Made by a program: the position numbers and the translations under genes. A stretch of 64,000 nucleotides of DNA, taken from positions 10,292,001-10,356,000 of the forward strand of contig JAFFJZ010000003.1 in the NCBI GenBank assembly GCA_018340375.1, given 5' to 3'. This DNA is from Gonatopus flavifemur (Eukaryota > Arthropoda > Insecta > Hymenoptera > Dryinidae). The notes under the pieces are model-generated. The model saw only the letters and a program-made list of their open reading frames with translations, had not been told where the DNA came from and did no database searches. Of the stretch, positions 23,200 through 35,199 are shown in pieces. Numbering within the stretch: the first letter of the stretch is position 1; each line of letters starts with the position of its first letter.

Positions 23200-24070
23200 T
23201 TTATTTATCCGATAAAAGACACCATACCATCATTGAATTTGACATTACCACAAGGGCACTCTTCTCGTCGTCGCCCCAACGATGGCGACAACGGGGAGAG
23301 GAATTTTATGTCCCCAGCGAAGGATTTTTAATTCTCATCTTGTCGTCCCGGCCAAACAGTATTTTATGAAATCTTAACAACCTATAACCTCTTATTAGTT
23401 ATATATAACTTAGCCGTTCGTGGTAGTCGACGCGCACAATACTCTCGCTTATTTCACCGCTCTTTCGTTTTCTTTCGTTTTCCTGCCATCATCCTTCCCA
23501 AAGCGATGCTCCTGCTCCTCCTCCTTTCCAGTCTTTCTCTCTTTCTCGCTTCTGCCGTTTCTGCGACTCGTTGAAAAATCGTCCGTCGTAAACGGGAACA
23601 ACGCTTTTATTGTTCCTTGCCAGACAATGCCCGGGAATATTATAAAAACTTTCCGACGGAATATATTAATGTTAACTCATCGCTTTACCGTTAGGCAAAC
23701 TTTTCGGTCGAGCACGCTTCGTTCTGTGTCCTCTCCTCTTCTTTTTTCCCCATCTCTTTCTCCTCGTTCTCCTCCTCCACCTTGATCTACGTCATTCGTC
23801 TCTTTTGCCACCCTCTCCCTGCCGCCGCCGTTGCTGCTTTTACTCTCGACTCCTCGGCTGGATAAAACACCCATTACACCACTAGCCAATATCAAACGAC
23901 TATAAGTTACGTACATACGGTTGCCGCTTGACGCCAAATTTGTTTCATTTTGCAAAATTTCTACCAAAATATTTTCCCATTATCTAATTGGAAAGAGGAG
24001 CCAGTTCTTGGTTTGTCTCAATTTTATCAAATCATTCTCCCGAGAATGTCGGGAACCTCGAATTGATGAC
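23200..24070. other. Pyrimidine-rich CpG island without recognised gene
   Basis: Long CTCC and TCTTTC tracts with CpG-containing words. Frames at 23420-23785 (+) and 23677-23967 (-) are Ser/Leu/Pro- or Gly/Arg-rich reflections of each other. No transposon ends seen. Confidence 0.35.
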
Positions 24071-24079
24071 AAAATATTC

Positions 24080-24300
24080 TACTCTCTAAATCTGAAAGGG
24101 TGAAAAATCACGTGCTTCGAGTGGAATTTTCACTCGTTTACTCTTTTAGAGTGAAAAATTGACTCTAGAATTTGAGTGGCTATGAGTTTTTAACCTCAAA
24201 CATTAGAATATCACTCTAAAAGAGTGGAAATTTTCCGAAGAACAGGCTCATTTTTGACTGGCTTAAGAGTGGAATCTCACTCTAAAAATTTTAGAGAGTA
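24080..24300. mobile_element. MITE-like element (TACTCTCTAAA family)
   Basis: The left end TACTCTCTAAATCTGAAAGG pairs with the reverse-complemented right end TACTCTCTAAAATTTTTAG; both ends carry TA. The 221-bp interior is packed with GAGTG and CACTC in both orientations (about eight sites), giving internal hairpins such as GAGTGGAATTTTCACTC. No coding capacity, so mobilisation would need a transposase from elsewhere. Confidence 0.7.
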
Positions 24301-24703
24301 AAAATGAACATAAATGAAACAATAAAATCTGAGAAATCATTGCTCGAGTTGAGTATTTATCAAGGTGATTTTGAGCTACTTTTTCACGCTCTCTAAGCCC
24401 AATACGCGTGCGCGCACGGCCAAAACATCATAACGCGGTGGGAAAGTGGCGCGACGATAAACTTTAATGTATTCCGAATTATTAAAATATATTCTCTCGG
24501 TACTTTAGCGTAGATATTATTTTAACGAGTCCCGTGCCGTGCTGTGCCATACCGTGGTGCTCGTTTTATATATATATCTTCGCTGCCTTGCCTTGGTTTG
24601 TTGAGAATGGATTATACTTGTAATGACTTATTTAAATGTATACGTGGGGTATACATTGTGCACGCGATGCGCTTCATATTTCGACATACGTTTCGCTATT
24701 TGC

Positions 24704-24710
<7 letters not shown>

Positions 24711-24738
<28 letters not shown>
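24711..24738. repeat. (TA)14 microsatellite
   Basis: An uninterrupted TA dinucleotide run, 28 bp, preceded by CATATACA. Confidence 0.92.
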
Positions 24739-24741
<3 letters not shown>

Positions 24742-24979
24742 GAAGAAATTCATTCATCGTTTATGCTCGATGGCCTATGATGGCAAAATGAAGAAATAAT
24801 GATAACATGTTTAATTCTAAAATGAAAATCTTCAGTAAAGTAAGTTTTTATGAAAACTTGTATACACTTTCGTATCACGTTACGCTACATTCTGTATATA
24901 AAATACACATACACACGCATACTTGTGTCCCGTATATACGTTTGTAAGGTATTTTATGTTTTCGATCGACCGATGATTT

Positions 24980-25160
24980 AGGTGGGTAATTATACTCGGT
25001 GGCGAAGTGAGATTGCTCGCCCGGCAACAATTAATTGCGAACCTGTACTCATATAACCGGAGCCCCGTGGAATATTACCGCGCTTATTTTTCATCCGGCG
25101 CGCGCATTTCGCGCCTGTTTTTAATATTACACCACGGTCGCGAATGTTTTACCTTCCCCT
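24980..25160. promoter_or_regulatory. Candidate conserved non-coding block
   Basis: Repeat-free, CpG-rich DNA (CGGCGCGCGCATTTCGCGCC) mixed with homeodomain cores (GGTAATTATAC, AACAATTAATTGCG). It is sharply bounded on the right by pyrimidine tracts and AT microsatellites. This texture is typical of insect developmental enhancers; function is inferred. Confidence 0.3.
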
Positions 25161-26039
25161 TTCCTCCCTGTTTCTCACCTCTGTGCCGCTCCGCCCGCTC
25201 CTTCCACTACCTGCTGCTGCTACTATTGCCGTCTCCTCCCTCCTCTTTGTCCGTACACTGGAACAGCAGCTTTTTCACGAACCGGCTTTTCGTACACGAA
25301 GAATGCTTATATATATTATATATATTTTATATACATACATATAGATATATATACACTTCGGTAACGAATTTATGATATTAATTTGGCGCACCGCCTTGGC
25401 AATATATTATCAACCTTGTGTTGGAATGAAAAAGAATGAAAAGCAAGAGACGGAGAGAGAGGAAGGGAGGAAGAGAAAGGAAGAAAAAAGCAAAATGCTC
25501 GCACACCTCTGTTCTTTCACCAGGGTGTGAGGCAATAGAGATGCAGAGAGTAAGAGTAACGGAAGGGGTAGAAGGTTGAACGATATACCCTTAGGGAAAA
25601 ACGATAATTTGGGAGGGCCAATTTTGAATAACATATATATATATATATTCTTTTTGGATATTTATCTGCGGAACAGATGTTATCGGTTCTTTTGTTTGTA
25701 GAAATACAGCCCAAAATTTGAACAATTTTTAAATCCGAATGTTATGATATACAGTTTTAATAAAGCTGTGTCGGAATGTTCGAATCGATATGAATTTATA
25801 CAAATTATTAGCGGAGAGACGGTCTTTATTACACCAATTAATTATTGTAGGAAGAATGGAGGACTAGGAAAACAGAATAAAAAAAAAAAAAAACCAGTGG
25901 TTCTCCAGGGAAAAGTGACAATTTACAAAGGCCAATTCCAAAAATGCAACGCATATATGTACGTATGTGTATGCACGGGTGGAGTTGGCCAATAAAACAA
26001 TACTTTTATAATTTATTTCCAAATATCTCAGCGCGTTCA

Positions 26040-26245
26040 TTATGTAAGCCCGTGAACACATTGATATGTACGAGGATATATTATACGGCATTGCGAGTGT
26101 GTGGGGGACGCAGTTGGCATTAATATATCATCGGACGCATCTGCCCCCAACGACGACAACCAAGCAGGTTTCAATATGTTCTATGCGGGTGTATATAAAC
26201 CACCATTTGCTTTGGAAATACTCATGCGGTCACTTCACGGATCAG
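26040..26245. promoter_or_regulatory. Candidate conserved non-coding block
   Basis: Single-copy sequence of mixed composition with CpG words and GGCATTAATATATCATCGG, bounded by AT-rich DNA. No reading frame is convincing. It may be regulatory. Confidence 0.22.
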
Positions 26246-27070
26246 AAAATAATACGTTCCTCTTTTTTTCTTTCCGCTTTTGATTTGTTAAATAACTGCA
26301 CTGTAGCCCATAAATTATATGATATAAATAATGAGCAATATTTTTTTTCCGTGATTCGAAACTCAAATTGAAAAAAGAGCCTAGCTATATTTACCAAATC
26401 GATTCATTCGGCTCGAACATGTCACTGGTTTATTATTACAACAGACCGAATTATATCCAAAATCAATATCTTCGTGTGCATTTTTTTGCATTCCTACCAA
26501 ACTGATTGAGTCCAAATTGAATGTACATATTCATTTGCATATAATTCAGTCTTCAAGTATTAATGACAAAAATAACAAACAAAAAACTTATGAAAAAAAA
26601 TTGATTCTGTGTATAATTGGGGTTTTAATCATTATTGCACTGTAAAAAGAACATGGGAAGATTTTCTTCATGGGGAAATTGTGTTTTAAATCCAGGTTCT
26701 TGAGTTGGGAATAGCCACAAACGATTTGCGTTGAACTAACTGCATAGAAATAAAGGGCTTATGAAAGGATTTAATCAAGTGATTGATTAAGAAAATTGAA
26801 GCTATAATGGTATTTGCAGAATCGATGGCAGTTTCAAATTCGAAGGGAGCTGGATCAGCCACAATGAAGAATCAAATTTCTATGGAACGAGGAGCACGTG
26901 GGAATTCAGAGCCGATGGAGAGCTTCAAAAAACAAAAAAAAAACAGTAATCTTAGAGACAGCGTGGGTGAGAAAAACTACAGCTTGGAATGAAAAGAATC
27001 CCCTGAGGCTTCTGAGGATATCATGGAATGATTGCTGAAAATACAAACATGGAATCACTCGGAAACGTTC

Positions 27071-27261
27071 TACACCGAAAAAATTAAAAATTTAAAATTA
27101 GGTCCCCTTACTCAGAAAGGGAGTGTTGGCTCAACTAAATTCGAATTTGAAGTTGCCTTTACTATAGCTTTTATTACCAGCTTGTATTCTTTTATTACTC
27201 GGAACTAATTTTCATAACTAACTTCAGTTCATTCGGTCGAATAAATTATTTTTTCGGTGTA
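27071..27261. mobile_element. MITE-like element (TACACCGAAAAAAT family)
   Basis: The left end TACACCGAAAAAATTAAAAA pairs with the reverse-complemented right end TACACCGAAAAAATAATTTA, a 14-bp perfect terminal match, with TA at both ends. It is 191 bp and non-coding. Confidence 0.72.
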
Positions 27262-27289
27262 TCGGCCAACGGAAGATACCAGCGAACTC

Positions 27290-27410
27290 TAATTCTGCTG
27301 GGTCCCTTTTACTGGAGCAGCAAATATTCTACTGTGACAGCGACTGTTTAGCTATGGCAGCAAAAAATCTTGACTTTTCCCGCAAAATTTGTTTGCTATT
27401 CTATATATAG
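27290..27410. repeat. Decayed relative of the GCTGTTACAGC MITE
   Basis: Contains GGAGCAGCAAAT, CTGTGACAGC and GGCAGCAAAAAAT, words shared with the 49038-49337 element, but no preserved terminal repeats. It follows the 27071 element by about 30 bp. Confidence 0.3.
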
Positions 27411-27760
27411 AAACTTTCATGTATCCCTTAACTGTCTAATATTCAACCGAACCCCTTTCTCTTGATGCACATTCTTTTATTTTCGAATAATTTTATCGTA
27501 AACGATAGAATTTCAACTATTACTGAAAACAAATTTCACCGCGAGAACAATCAACACCATGAAAAAGAAGCAAAAGACACGAAAGCAACCTAAAAATTCT
27601 TCCCATTGTTTATTCCGATCAAACGGCTAGACGACGAAATTATAAATTCAACAGGACATGTATGTTCGAAAATATCCTACAAGAGCTATTTCGCGATTCC
27701 CTTCAAATCGCGAATGACGAGATCTCGACAGTTTCAATTATTTTATATTATTCACTTTTG

Positions 27761-27789
27761 TCATCATTATCATCATCATCATCGTCATC
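27761..27789. repeat. (ATC)n microsatellite
   Basis: About nine TCA/ATC triplets with one TAT and one TCG variant. Confidence 0.88.
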
Positions 27790-28043
27790 CATCAAACGCA
27801 TACAAGCACTGAACGAAACCACCGTAAATAGACCCTCACGTTCTTCGAGGGTAGAATGAGGAGAAGTTTTCTGATCTTCCAATATAATTCTCTAATGAAA
27901 CATTAAGATGATCTACTCTAAGAGAAATCAAGAAAATCCAATCTCGCGGAAAGATTCAATTCATCCGATCGAGTCTATTCTCAAAAGACATGATCTACAC
28001 ATACATACACATGATGCATCTATTTGCATCCACACATATATGG

Positions 28044-28076
28044 ACACGCGCGCGCGTGTGTGTGCGTGTACGTGTG
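28044..28076. repeat. Z-DNA-prone alternating purine-pyrimidine tract
   Basis: Thirty-three consecutive bases alternate strictly between purine and pyrimidine. The core ACACGCGCGCGCGTGT (28044-28059) is a perfect palindrome. CG/CA alternation of this length is the classic left-handed DNA former. Confidence 0.8.
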
Positions 28077-28299
28077 AATGCAACCATGATCCCCGATATT
28101 CAAATTATTAATTGTTGTTTTAGTGATAACAATTCAATTTTCTCGCAATCGAAATTGCTCTAACTTGATTAATATGCCGGCAAATTGATTCATTATTGGA
28201 TTACAGTTGACATTCGGATTCGATCAAGGGATCCTCTTTAGAATTTTTGGTCCTTTTTCCTGTGGTTTTTGTTTTTTTTTCAAATATTCAACAATCGAT

Positions 28300-29200
28300 A
28301 ACAGAATTCAGCGACCTGACAACGGTCGTGTACTTTCGAATGTGAATATCAAAATCAAACAATTTCCTTCGCTGTTCTGTATTCGACGATATGAAATGTT
28401 TAGAGCGAAGATGGTTGTACGTGGTAGTACAGTTTCGTTTTTGACGAATCATGTTTCGTGATATTTCCAAACGTATTTGGGAAATTGATTTTCGAATTGT
28501 ATTTTGTTACAAATTATTGATCAATTTAGTTTCATTTGAACGATTCATTTGGATGAAATTTAAATTCACTTTAAGCATGAAGGTTTTATTTCGATGCATT
28601 CAGAGGTCAAAATTGATGGACAGTTTTCAATTGTTCTAAAGTGTGTATATTGAAATGAAACATGTGGGTTGAATATTAAATTCTAAATAAAGGACATCGC
28701 AGGTTTCATTTCGGAATGCAATGCGCTCGTTTGTTTTATTTCGATATATACGAGGAGGGTTTGAATGTGGATACCAATTTTAAATATCCAAATATACTTA
28801 GGTATGGAAATAATTGGGAGAGCTGGGTAAGCTTGTGGATGGAGAACATGCTGACCTAAAAAAATGAATTTGCTGTAACTGAATTAATTGTAACTTCAGC
28901 AATTCTTCAACTGCCACAGCAAGAATTCTGAGCAAAGACAGCAGAGGGTTTGTACTTAGGTTAATATTTGGATATTCAGTATTTGAATGATTGAACTGTG
29001 ATATTTTTTATTGCGATAGTTACATTTTTCACCAAAAGATAGCTTTCGTAGCTAATTTTCAACTATCCAAATATCAGCGAATTATTTTTATCCGTACTCC
29101 TTTGAAGAGAATACATGTTTCTGAAAATCTGCGAAAGTGGGATGAAGCTGAAACTAGTCGCGATTTGATGTAACTGTTGATAGAATTGTTTTATCAAATA
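28300..29200. other. AT-rich stretch without recognised gene
   Basis: Short overlapping frames only. At about 28865-28955, words such as TTTGCTGTAACTG and CCACAGCAAGAATTCTGAGC resemble the GCTGTTACAGC MITE family without clear ends. Confidence 0.4.
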
Positions 29201-29245
29201 TTTGAGTAGCTAGTTCAATCGAAATTTACACCAATACGCCGCCCC

Positions 29246-29288
29246 CTGATAGAAATTAACAGCGTTAATCCGGTGCTAATTTCTACTA
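29246..29288. repeat. Imperfect hairpin
   Basis: TAGAAATTA at 29250-29258 is the exact reverse complement of TAATTTCTA at 29277-29285, and pairing extends with mismatches to about 16 bp per side. Confidence 0.55.
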
Positions 29289-29799
29289 GGCTGGTTGAGC
29301 TGAATTATTCACCCAAAATTGACTATGAATTTGCGAAATTGAGATTAAATACATTTCTCTATCATAAACGGACCAATTGGATGCTCCAGATCGCTATCTT
29401 TATCGTTATTAACTTTATGATTATTATTATTTGAATTCGAATTCACAGTCGATTCAACTAATTTCTTCTTCTACAAAACAAACATCTTTCGAAAAATAAG
29501 CACAAACAGTACCTACAATTGTTTTTACAGGTACAAACTATGAATTGAGGATATTTTTTGACCGATTAACGTCAATTTGATTCTCTCGTGATTTATGAGT
29601 ACGTACTCAAGCCTACCGGAGAAATACCAAAAAATATGATTTGCTGGCAAAAGTAAATGCGGACTAGAGAGGTGAAAAGGAGCGGAGCAATGGAAAAAGG
29701 ATGGAGAAAGTAAGAAAGAATAGATCGAGGGAAAAATGTACAAGAGAAGAGAGACGCTGGACCGAGGGCGAGGGACGGTTGAGGGTGTTTTGTAATTTC

Positions 29800-29965
29800 T
29801 ATAATTTAAAGTCCACGGCAGCTGGCGTGGCTCGTAATTACTCTAACCCAGAAGAACGCGTGTACCCTGCGTGTTTACTTTTAATTCCTCCCACTGCTGT
29901 AGCTGCCGCCACTGCAGCCACTCCTCGATTCAACACAATATCAAACTAAACTCGACTCGCCTCGA
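29800..29965. promoter_or_regulatory. Candidate conserved enhancer block
   Basis: Repeat-free, GC-rich relative to flanks. It contains a CAGCTG E-box in GGCAGCTGGCG, a TAATTAC homeodomain core and GCAGCCACT-type words. A short frame runs through but is Ala-rich and unconvincing. Enhancer role inferred. Confidence 0.28.
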
Positions 29966-30746
29966 CTTGGCTGGTGGCAACGGCGGTGGAGTTTAACAAC
30001 GAGCGAGCCAAAAGAAATGAGAGGAAAAAATACCGAGTTTTACCAACTTTTTCATACCCCATCCTACCTTCTTTCCACTCCTTTCAAGCCTCTCTTTGCC
30101 TTTGGTCCTGGACCGGTACCCACTGTGTCACGCCGATGGAAATTCCAAGAAATTAATCTTTTTATCCTCTTTCACCTTCCCTACGCCTCTCTCTCTGACT
30201 CTCACACGTAACACATACTTTATCTTAAGTTTCGAATTGTAAAATATAATTTTAACAATGAATTCTGGTGTTACATTATGCTCGAAAAATCAAGTTTTTC
30301 TCCACGCAAACAGATTGTGATGTGATCCTTCGAATGAATATTCTCTGACATTTTTTTCACTCGAAATTTAATCCTGTTTTTGTAATCGCTGACGTCTGAT
30401 TATCGCATCCTTTTGTTACTCTCATTCGGATAACGATTACCAGGAAGAATAGTATGTTAATGACAAATATTGCAACATTTTTCTGAGTGAGTGAGATAAA
30501 CTGGAATTTCTGATGACGAATCAAAAACTGATTAGAATAACTTCAATTGTCTATTGATCATTCGGCACATTGAATACCTATCATCAATTTCAAAACTTTT
30601 TTGATTTCGGAATAACTGTTCCACCTCGATGAAGTAAAATACCATTTCAATCAAGCGAGAATCTTGAATCAAAATTCAAACGGTTCGCTGTACGAGAAGG
30701 AATATTTTTCCAAGCTGAAGAAAAAATGGAATATATTTTGACGTGA

Positions 30747-31088
30747 ATGCTCTGCACATCTTTCCCATTTGCACAACACGTAATTTATACAAATTTTCTC
30801 CTTCGTAAATTAATGCAAATGCGTTCTCAATTTGTCAGAACATATGCTACTTTATGTAATGAAATTTTTCTCTGCGTACCTACAGAATTTTGTACAAGTT
30901 GTAATTTCCCGGACATCAAAGAATACGATGACTTTGAAAATTGGGAAATCTATTCAGGTAGTTCTCTCTTTGAGACGCCACCGACTCTCGTCACTTGGAA
31001 GCTCGGGGAGTTTGAATTTCCGGTTGAAATTAAAGTGATATCACCGAAAAAAGAAAAAAAGAAAAGCAAAGAAAAAGGGAAGGGTTGA
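30747..31088 (+). CDS. Unassigned 113-codon frame with internal splice-like sites
   Basis: Not recognised. It starts with ATG and has low-bias composition: an N-terminal third with basic and hydrophobic residues, then EFCTSCNFPDIKEYDDFENW at about residues 47-66, TPPTLVTWKLGEFEFPVEIK near residues 78-97 and a lysine-rich tail. A good 3' splice site (pyrimidine-rich then TACAG) ends at 30885 and a CAG|GTAGTT 5' site begins at 30958, so a 72-bp exon (24 codons) is an alternative reading. No domain or signal peptide is certain. It may be a small gene, an exon, or chance. Confidence 0.22.
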   Translation: MLCTSFPFAQHVIYTNFLLRKLMQMRSQFVRTYATLCNEIFLCVPTEFCTSCNFPDIKEYDDFENWEIYSGSSLFETPPTLVTWKLGEFEFPVEIKVISPKKEKKKSKEKGKG

Positions 31089-31695
31089 AAGGAAAGTGGC
31101 TCAATTAATTCAATAAGCGCATTTCGTCAAAGGGATTCTTAAATCAACTAACTAAATAATTATTTAATTAATTAATTGAAGAAAAAAGGAAAATAAAGTA
31201 CAAGAACGAGAAGAAAATATGAGAAATGACGATGATAATTCGAGTGAACGATACAACAGATTTGTACGAATGAACGATATTCAAAATCAATTATTAAGTA
31301 ACTCGAGTTGCAGCAGCATCAGACGAGATACAACAGCGAAATAAAGCTAGTAGCAGAATTCCTCGGGGCTGTCACCGCTAATGCCATCAAACTCTTCTCT
31401 CAGCGGTTTTTTTTCCCCTCGTCTCTCGCGAGACGAAAGAGAAAAAGAGAAGCATCATTTTTCTCTGGTAATATATTTTATTGCCATCTCGGTCTCTCTT
31501 TCTCTTTCGCCACGACGAATACACGGTGTCGTTGAAGAGCTACCGCACCAACACAGACGGAAACTCGTTGTCGGTGCCGTCGCCACAACCACCACCATTT
31601 TACCACTACTGTAACAATCACAACCGTCTTCTGATTCTTCTTAGTTCTCATTCTCCCTCACCTGCGTTCACTTTTACTACCATCGTCACGAGTAC

Positions 31696-31731
31696 CTGCT
31701 GCTGCTGCTGCTGTTGCTGCTGCTGTTGCTT
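31696..31731. repeat. (CTG)n microsatellite
   Basis: Twelve triplets, mostly CTG with TTG variants. Frames reading poly-Cys or poly-Leu here are artefacts. Confidence 0.9.
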
Positions 31732-32004
31732 TTGCTCACATTTTCATTCCGAACTCTCCATTTCTATGTATGCAACGGCACCACGATCGTCCCACACACG
31801 CAAAAACACAACGCACGCGTATATTGGCCAAGATTTTATGAGAGGTCCGACTATAGTTTCAAGGTTAAGCTTTCAAATGTGTATACGATTGTTCCTTCTC
31901 TTCGATTCGTCAAGAGGAATTGAAAAAAAAAATAATAATAATGAATGAGAGAAAATAAGTATAATATAATTTAAGGGGTATGGAATTTCATGATGTTTAA
32001 TCCT

Positions 32005-32115
32005 ATTTCGAATTCATCACGTGAATAATGCGCCAGCGAGGAGAAATTTCCATAATCTGCCTAACGTTTGCGGCAACGCGAGTGGCGAAATTAAATGCGG
32101 TTAAATTCTATGAAA
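32005..32115. promoter_or_regulatory. Candidate conserved non-coding block
   Basis: A GC-richer 100-bp stretch (CACGTG, GTTTGCGGCAACGCGAGTGG, then AATGCGGTTAAATTC with a Runx-like TGCGGTT) at the boundary between a simple-repeat island and an AT desert. Confidence 0.28.
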
Positions 32116-32274
32116 AATATGAACTTTTTAAAACATCTCTAAGTTTATTCGGGAGAGGACAAAATTACTTTCATTTCAATTTCTATGATTCTTTATAAGT
32201 GTGACAAGTAATTTATCTATATTCATTTGTATTTTTCTTTTTCATGAAAAAACGAAGGTATAAACTGTGAAAAG

Positions 32275-32500
32275 TACACTGTAAAATTTCAGTATTCTCA
32301 CTGAACACCTTTGACCAGTACATTGGACTGAAAATTGGAATTTGGCAATACAAAATCCATAAAATGTCTGTACATGTAATGGAAGAATTAATCCACTGAA
32401 ATTTCCCAGTTCCAAAACACAGTAAATTTCCAGTAGAATTGAGGATTTTTTTCCCGGAATAATAATGAATGGAGAACTTTTCTTCTACTTGCGCAGTGGG
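32275..32500. mobile_element. Possible decayed TACACTGT-family MITE
   Basis: It starts TACACTGTAAAATTTCAG like the 10853 element. A weak matching end (CACTGCGCAAGTAGAAG on the other strand) lies near 32500. The interior repeats ACTGGAAATT-like words in both orientations. End assignment is uncertain. Confidence 0.3.
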
Positions 32501-32519
32501 AGAAAAATCCCGCGTCTTT

Positions 32520-34300
32520 TATGGAAAAAACAATTCCTCCACGATTGGGAGATGAAATGTATTATTACTAAATGCGGACAATAAAGGCTCAAATCGGTCA
32601 AGCATGGGCCCCGTCCTGCCTTTGTAGACCCAAGGCTGGGTCAAAGTAGATCCAAAATTTCTACACGTTGGGGTTGTCTGGTTGAACATTTTGTTTCCCC
32701 AAAATTCGTTGTGCAACCCTATCAAGAACATCATGTTCCCAAATAAGTAATTGCAGACTCCACCAATGAGTTATCAATAAAAAAAAAGCCACAATGTAAA
32801 TGAACCAAGAACAAAGACTACTCTCTCAAATCTGAATCAGTGAAATCCCAGTGCTTATTCTAAAAATGGGCGATATCTATCAAAATCGATACGTTTCTAT
32901 AAAACAAATATCAAGTTCCTATATACTTTTACAAAATTCTGATCTTACCGATTCAGATTTGGAAAGTAATGAAACAAATGATGATGTTCAATTGCTTACA
33001 TAATCACAGTTGCCAGTTAAATCATGACAACAATCATTCAGAACTAAATTTACAAAGTCTAATCTTGTCCATTTGTTACCAACTCTCAATCCCGATAAAT
33101 ACTTTACTTTATTTGTTTTTTAAAACTTTTTCAAAATAAAAGCCGTCGGAATACCATTTTATGTGACTCGGTGTGCCCGAAGATTCATGGAGGGGAACGG
33201 CAAATTTCAATTGCCTGTCCTGGGCTCAAAATTTATGATGTGTGATTCAATGATTCAGACACGGCAAAGTCACGTGAAAATGAAAGACAGACTGACGTAG
33301 AAAATTTTTTTTCAAGCGCATGAAATTTCATACTGTGTAAAACATGAAAATGCGTGGAATAGACTGTGTTCTCACGTACTTCATGACATGAATATTTTGA
33401 GTTAACATGATATCACATGAATTTACGGTGATTTGCAAGCCAACTTTTGCAACACTCGCAAACGTGGAACAATTATTTTAAGCACTACATGCACTCCATT
33501 GCAATTAGATACGCCATTTTTATACACAAAAACTTCGACTCTACAGCGTGGAAAATATTTGTAGATGTCCAAAAGAGGAATATTATGAAAATTTCATGGA
33601 TTCGTAGTTCTCTAAGTTTCTTAAAAATTCTAAGAATTTGGAAGTTTATCAAGAAATTTTTTGCTTCACATTGTATGAAATGGGTCGATTGGAAACTATT
33701 AACAGGAATTGAAAAATTCATTAGTTTGCACTAATTTTAACATTAACTCTCGACAGAAAACAATACTCGCGTCACCCTGGTGGGAATCCAAAAGTGGAGG
33801 AAACTGTAAAAATGTTTCAATTCTCTTCTAAATTACGCGTAGATGACTCTTTGTCACGCTTAGATGACTCTTAGCTTACGCTTCAGTCGCGCTTTCTTCG
33901 CGTTTCATTTTCACCAGAGTACTTCGAGCAAGAATTTCAAAAATAATTTTCAATGAATAGTACCTAATCTAATCGCAATCCTCAATCATTCTCAATAATG
34001 ACAAATGCAATCAATAGTTGAATTCATTAATTGTCATAATAAATAGATATCCTCAGTTGCGTCATGGAAACATTGTATGGAGTTTCAAAAAGATAATATC
34101 GAATCTCCCGACTGAATGATTTAACAAAATTATACAGAAATTTACGGCTATATTTTTGACTGAAATCATATATAAAATTGTATGAATGAATTTCAATATC
34201 GGAGAGAATTGAATTATTGGAATAATAATTATACTTATCACGTTTTACTTAACAAAACCAAGCGAGCGAACGCTCGCCAATAAAGTACAGAATTTATTCA
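32520..34300. other. AT-rich desert
   Basis: No gene recognised. Overlapping frames at 33447-33734 (+) and 33485-33721 (-) mirror each other. A small tandem repeat lies at 33835-33885. Confidence 0.45.
33835..33885. repeat. Short tandem repeat, about 21-bp period
   Basis: ACGCGTAGATGACTCTTTGTC is followed by ACGCTTAGATGACTCTTAG and then a third partial ACGCTTCAG unit. Confidence 0.6.
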
Positions 34301-34514
34301 CCATCGTGAGGAAGTGATCGAACTGGATTTTCGATGCCACTCATTGATCATGTTACAATTTTGTTTTTTCTTTTCCATACATTTATATGCAAGCATATAT
34401 AAATATATGTACATATATACAAAACGATCGAGTTGTTATAAATGATTACTCACGTACAACAAGTAGATTATCGTACGTACTCCATGATTATCCTCTTATC
34501 ATGCATGCTTACCT

Positions 34515-34533
34515 ACAACAACAACAACAACAA
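34515..34533. repeat. (CAA)n microsatellite
   Basis: Six CAA triplets followed by an A run. Confidence 0.85.
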
Positions 34534-34599
34534 AAAAAACTTGAGTTAGTTGAATGAATTGATCATTTCCGGTATCACTTATGCAAAACAAACTTAAAC

Positions 34600-35080
34600 A
34601 AGAACAAAACTATGAGTTTTGAAATCATAGTGCGTTTGAAGTTCCACCCCGGTATACTTTGCCCCTCTGGTTTTTTCTCGGCATCATCATCCCAACGAGA
34701 ACTTACACTCCGATATCTACAAACACCTTCGCCTCGAAAATCCACCACCATCATCAAAGCTATAGACACAACACACTATATATTATATACTATTCCTTTT
34801 GACTCCCTTTACCCCCCAGCTCCACCGTGCGGAGGCTTTATTATACGTTTCCACTTTTTTTCTCTTCTTTTCTACATCTTGCTATCTCCTTTCCTCTTAC
34901 TTTTATCGTTTTTCGTATTTCTCTCTCTTTTTCTTTCTCTCCCATCTGCGCGCAAAGATACTTCGTCCTTCTCTTTCGCATACGCACACATATACTGCAA
35001 CAGTATTCCACGAGAAAGAAAAGGACCGAGCCTCGTGGGAGAGACAAGGACAGTACGTACGTTCGCGTTGAAAGTACGAC
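34600..35080. other. Pyrimidine-tract island; long frames not genes
   Basis: The 164-codon plus frame and its shadows consist of Phe/Leu/Ser runs from TTTCTC tracts and have no domain structure. It probably contributes only base-composition signal. Confidence 0.4.
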
Positions 35081-35084
35081 GAGG

Positions 35085-35190
35085 ACAACGATATAATTGT
35101 ATCTAAATTATAATATACAAATAATAACAGCCATAGCGGCAGTCTGACGCCAGTACAGTCCAACGGGAAAGTTTAGTTTTCGTCAGCATT
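35085..35190. promoter_or_regulatory. Candidate conserved non-coding block
   Basis: AACAGCCATAGCGGCAGTCTG, continuing through ACGCCAGTACAGTCC, is a repeat-free, CpG-bearing stretch at an island edge. Motif content is not specific. Confidence 0.2.
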
Positions 35191-35199
35191 TCATTTGTA

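Noticed and set aside
31481..31948. 155-codon frame
   Set aside because: Translation of CTG, ACC and pyrimidine repeats; composition explains its length.
34612..35106. 164-codon frame, longest in the window
   Set aside because: Phe/Leu/Ser runs from a pyrimidine tract; overlapping frames are equally open.
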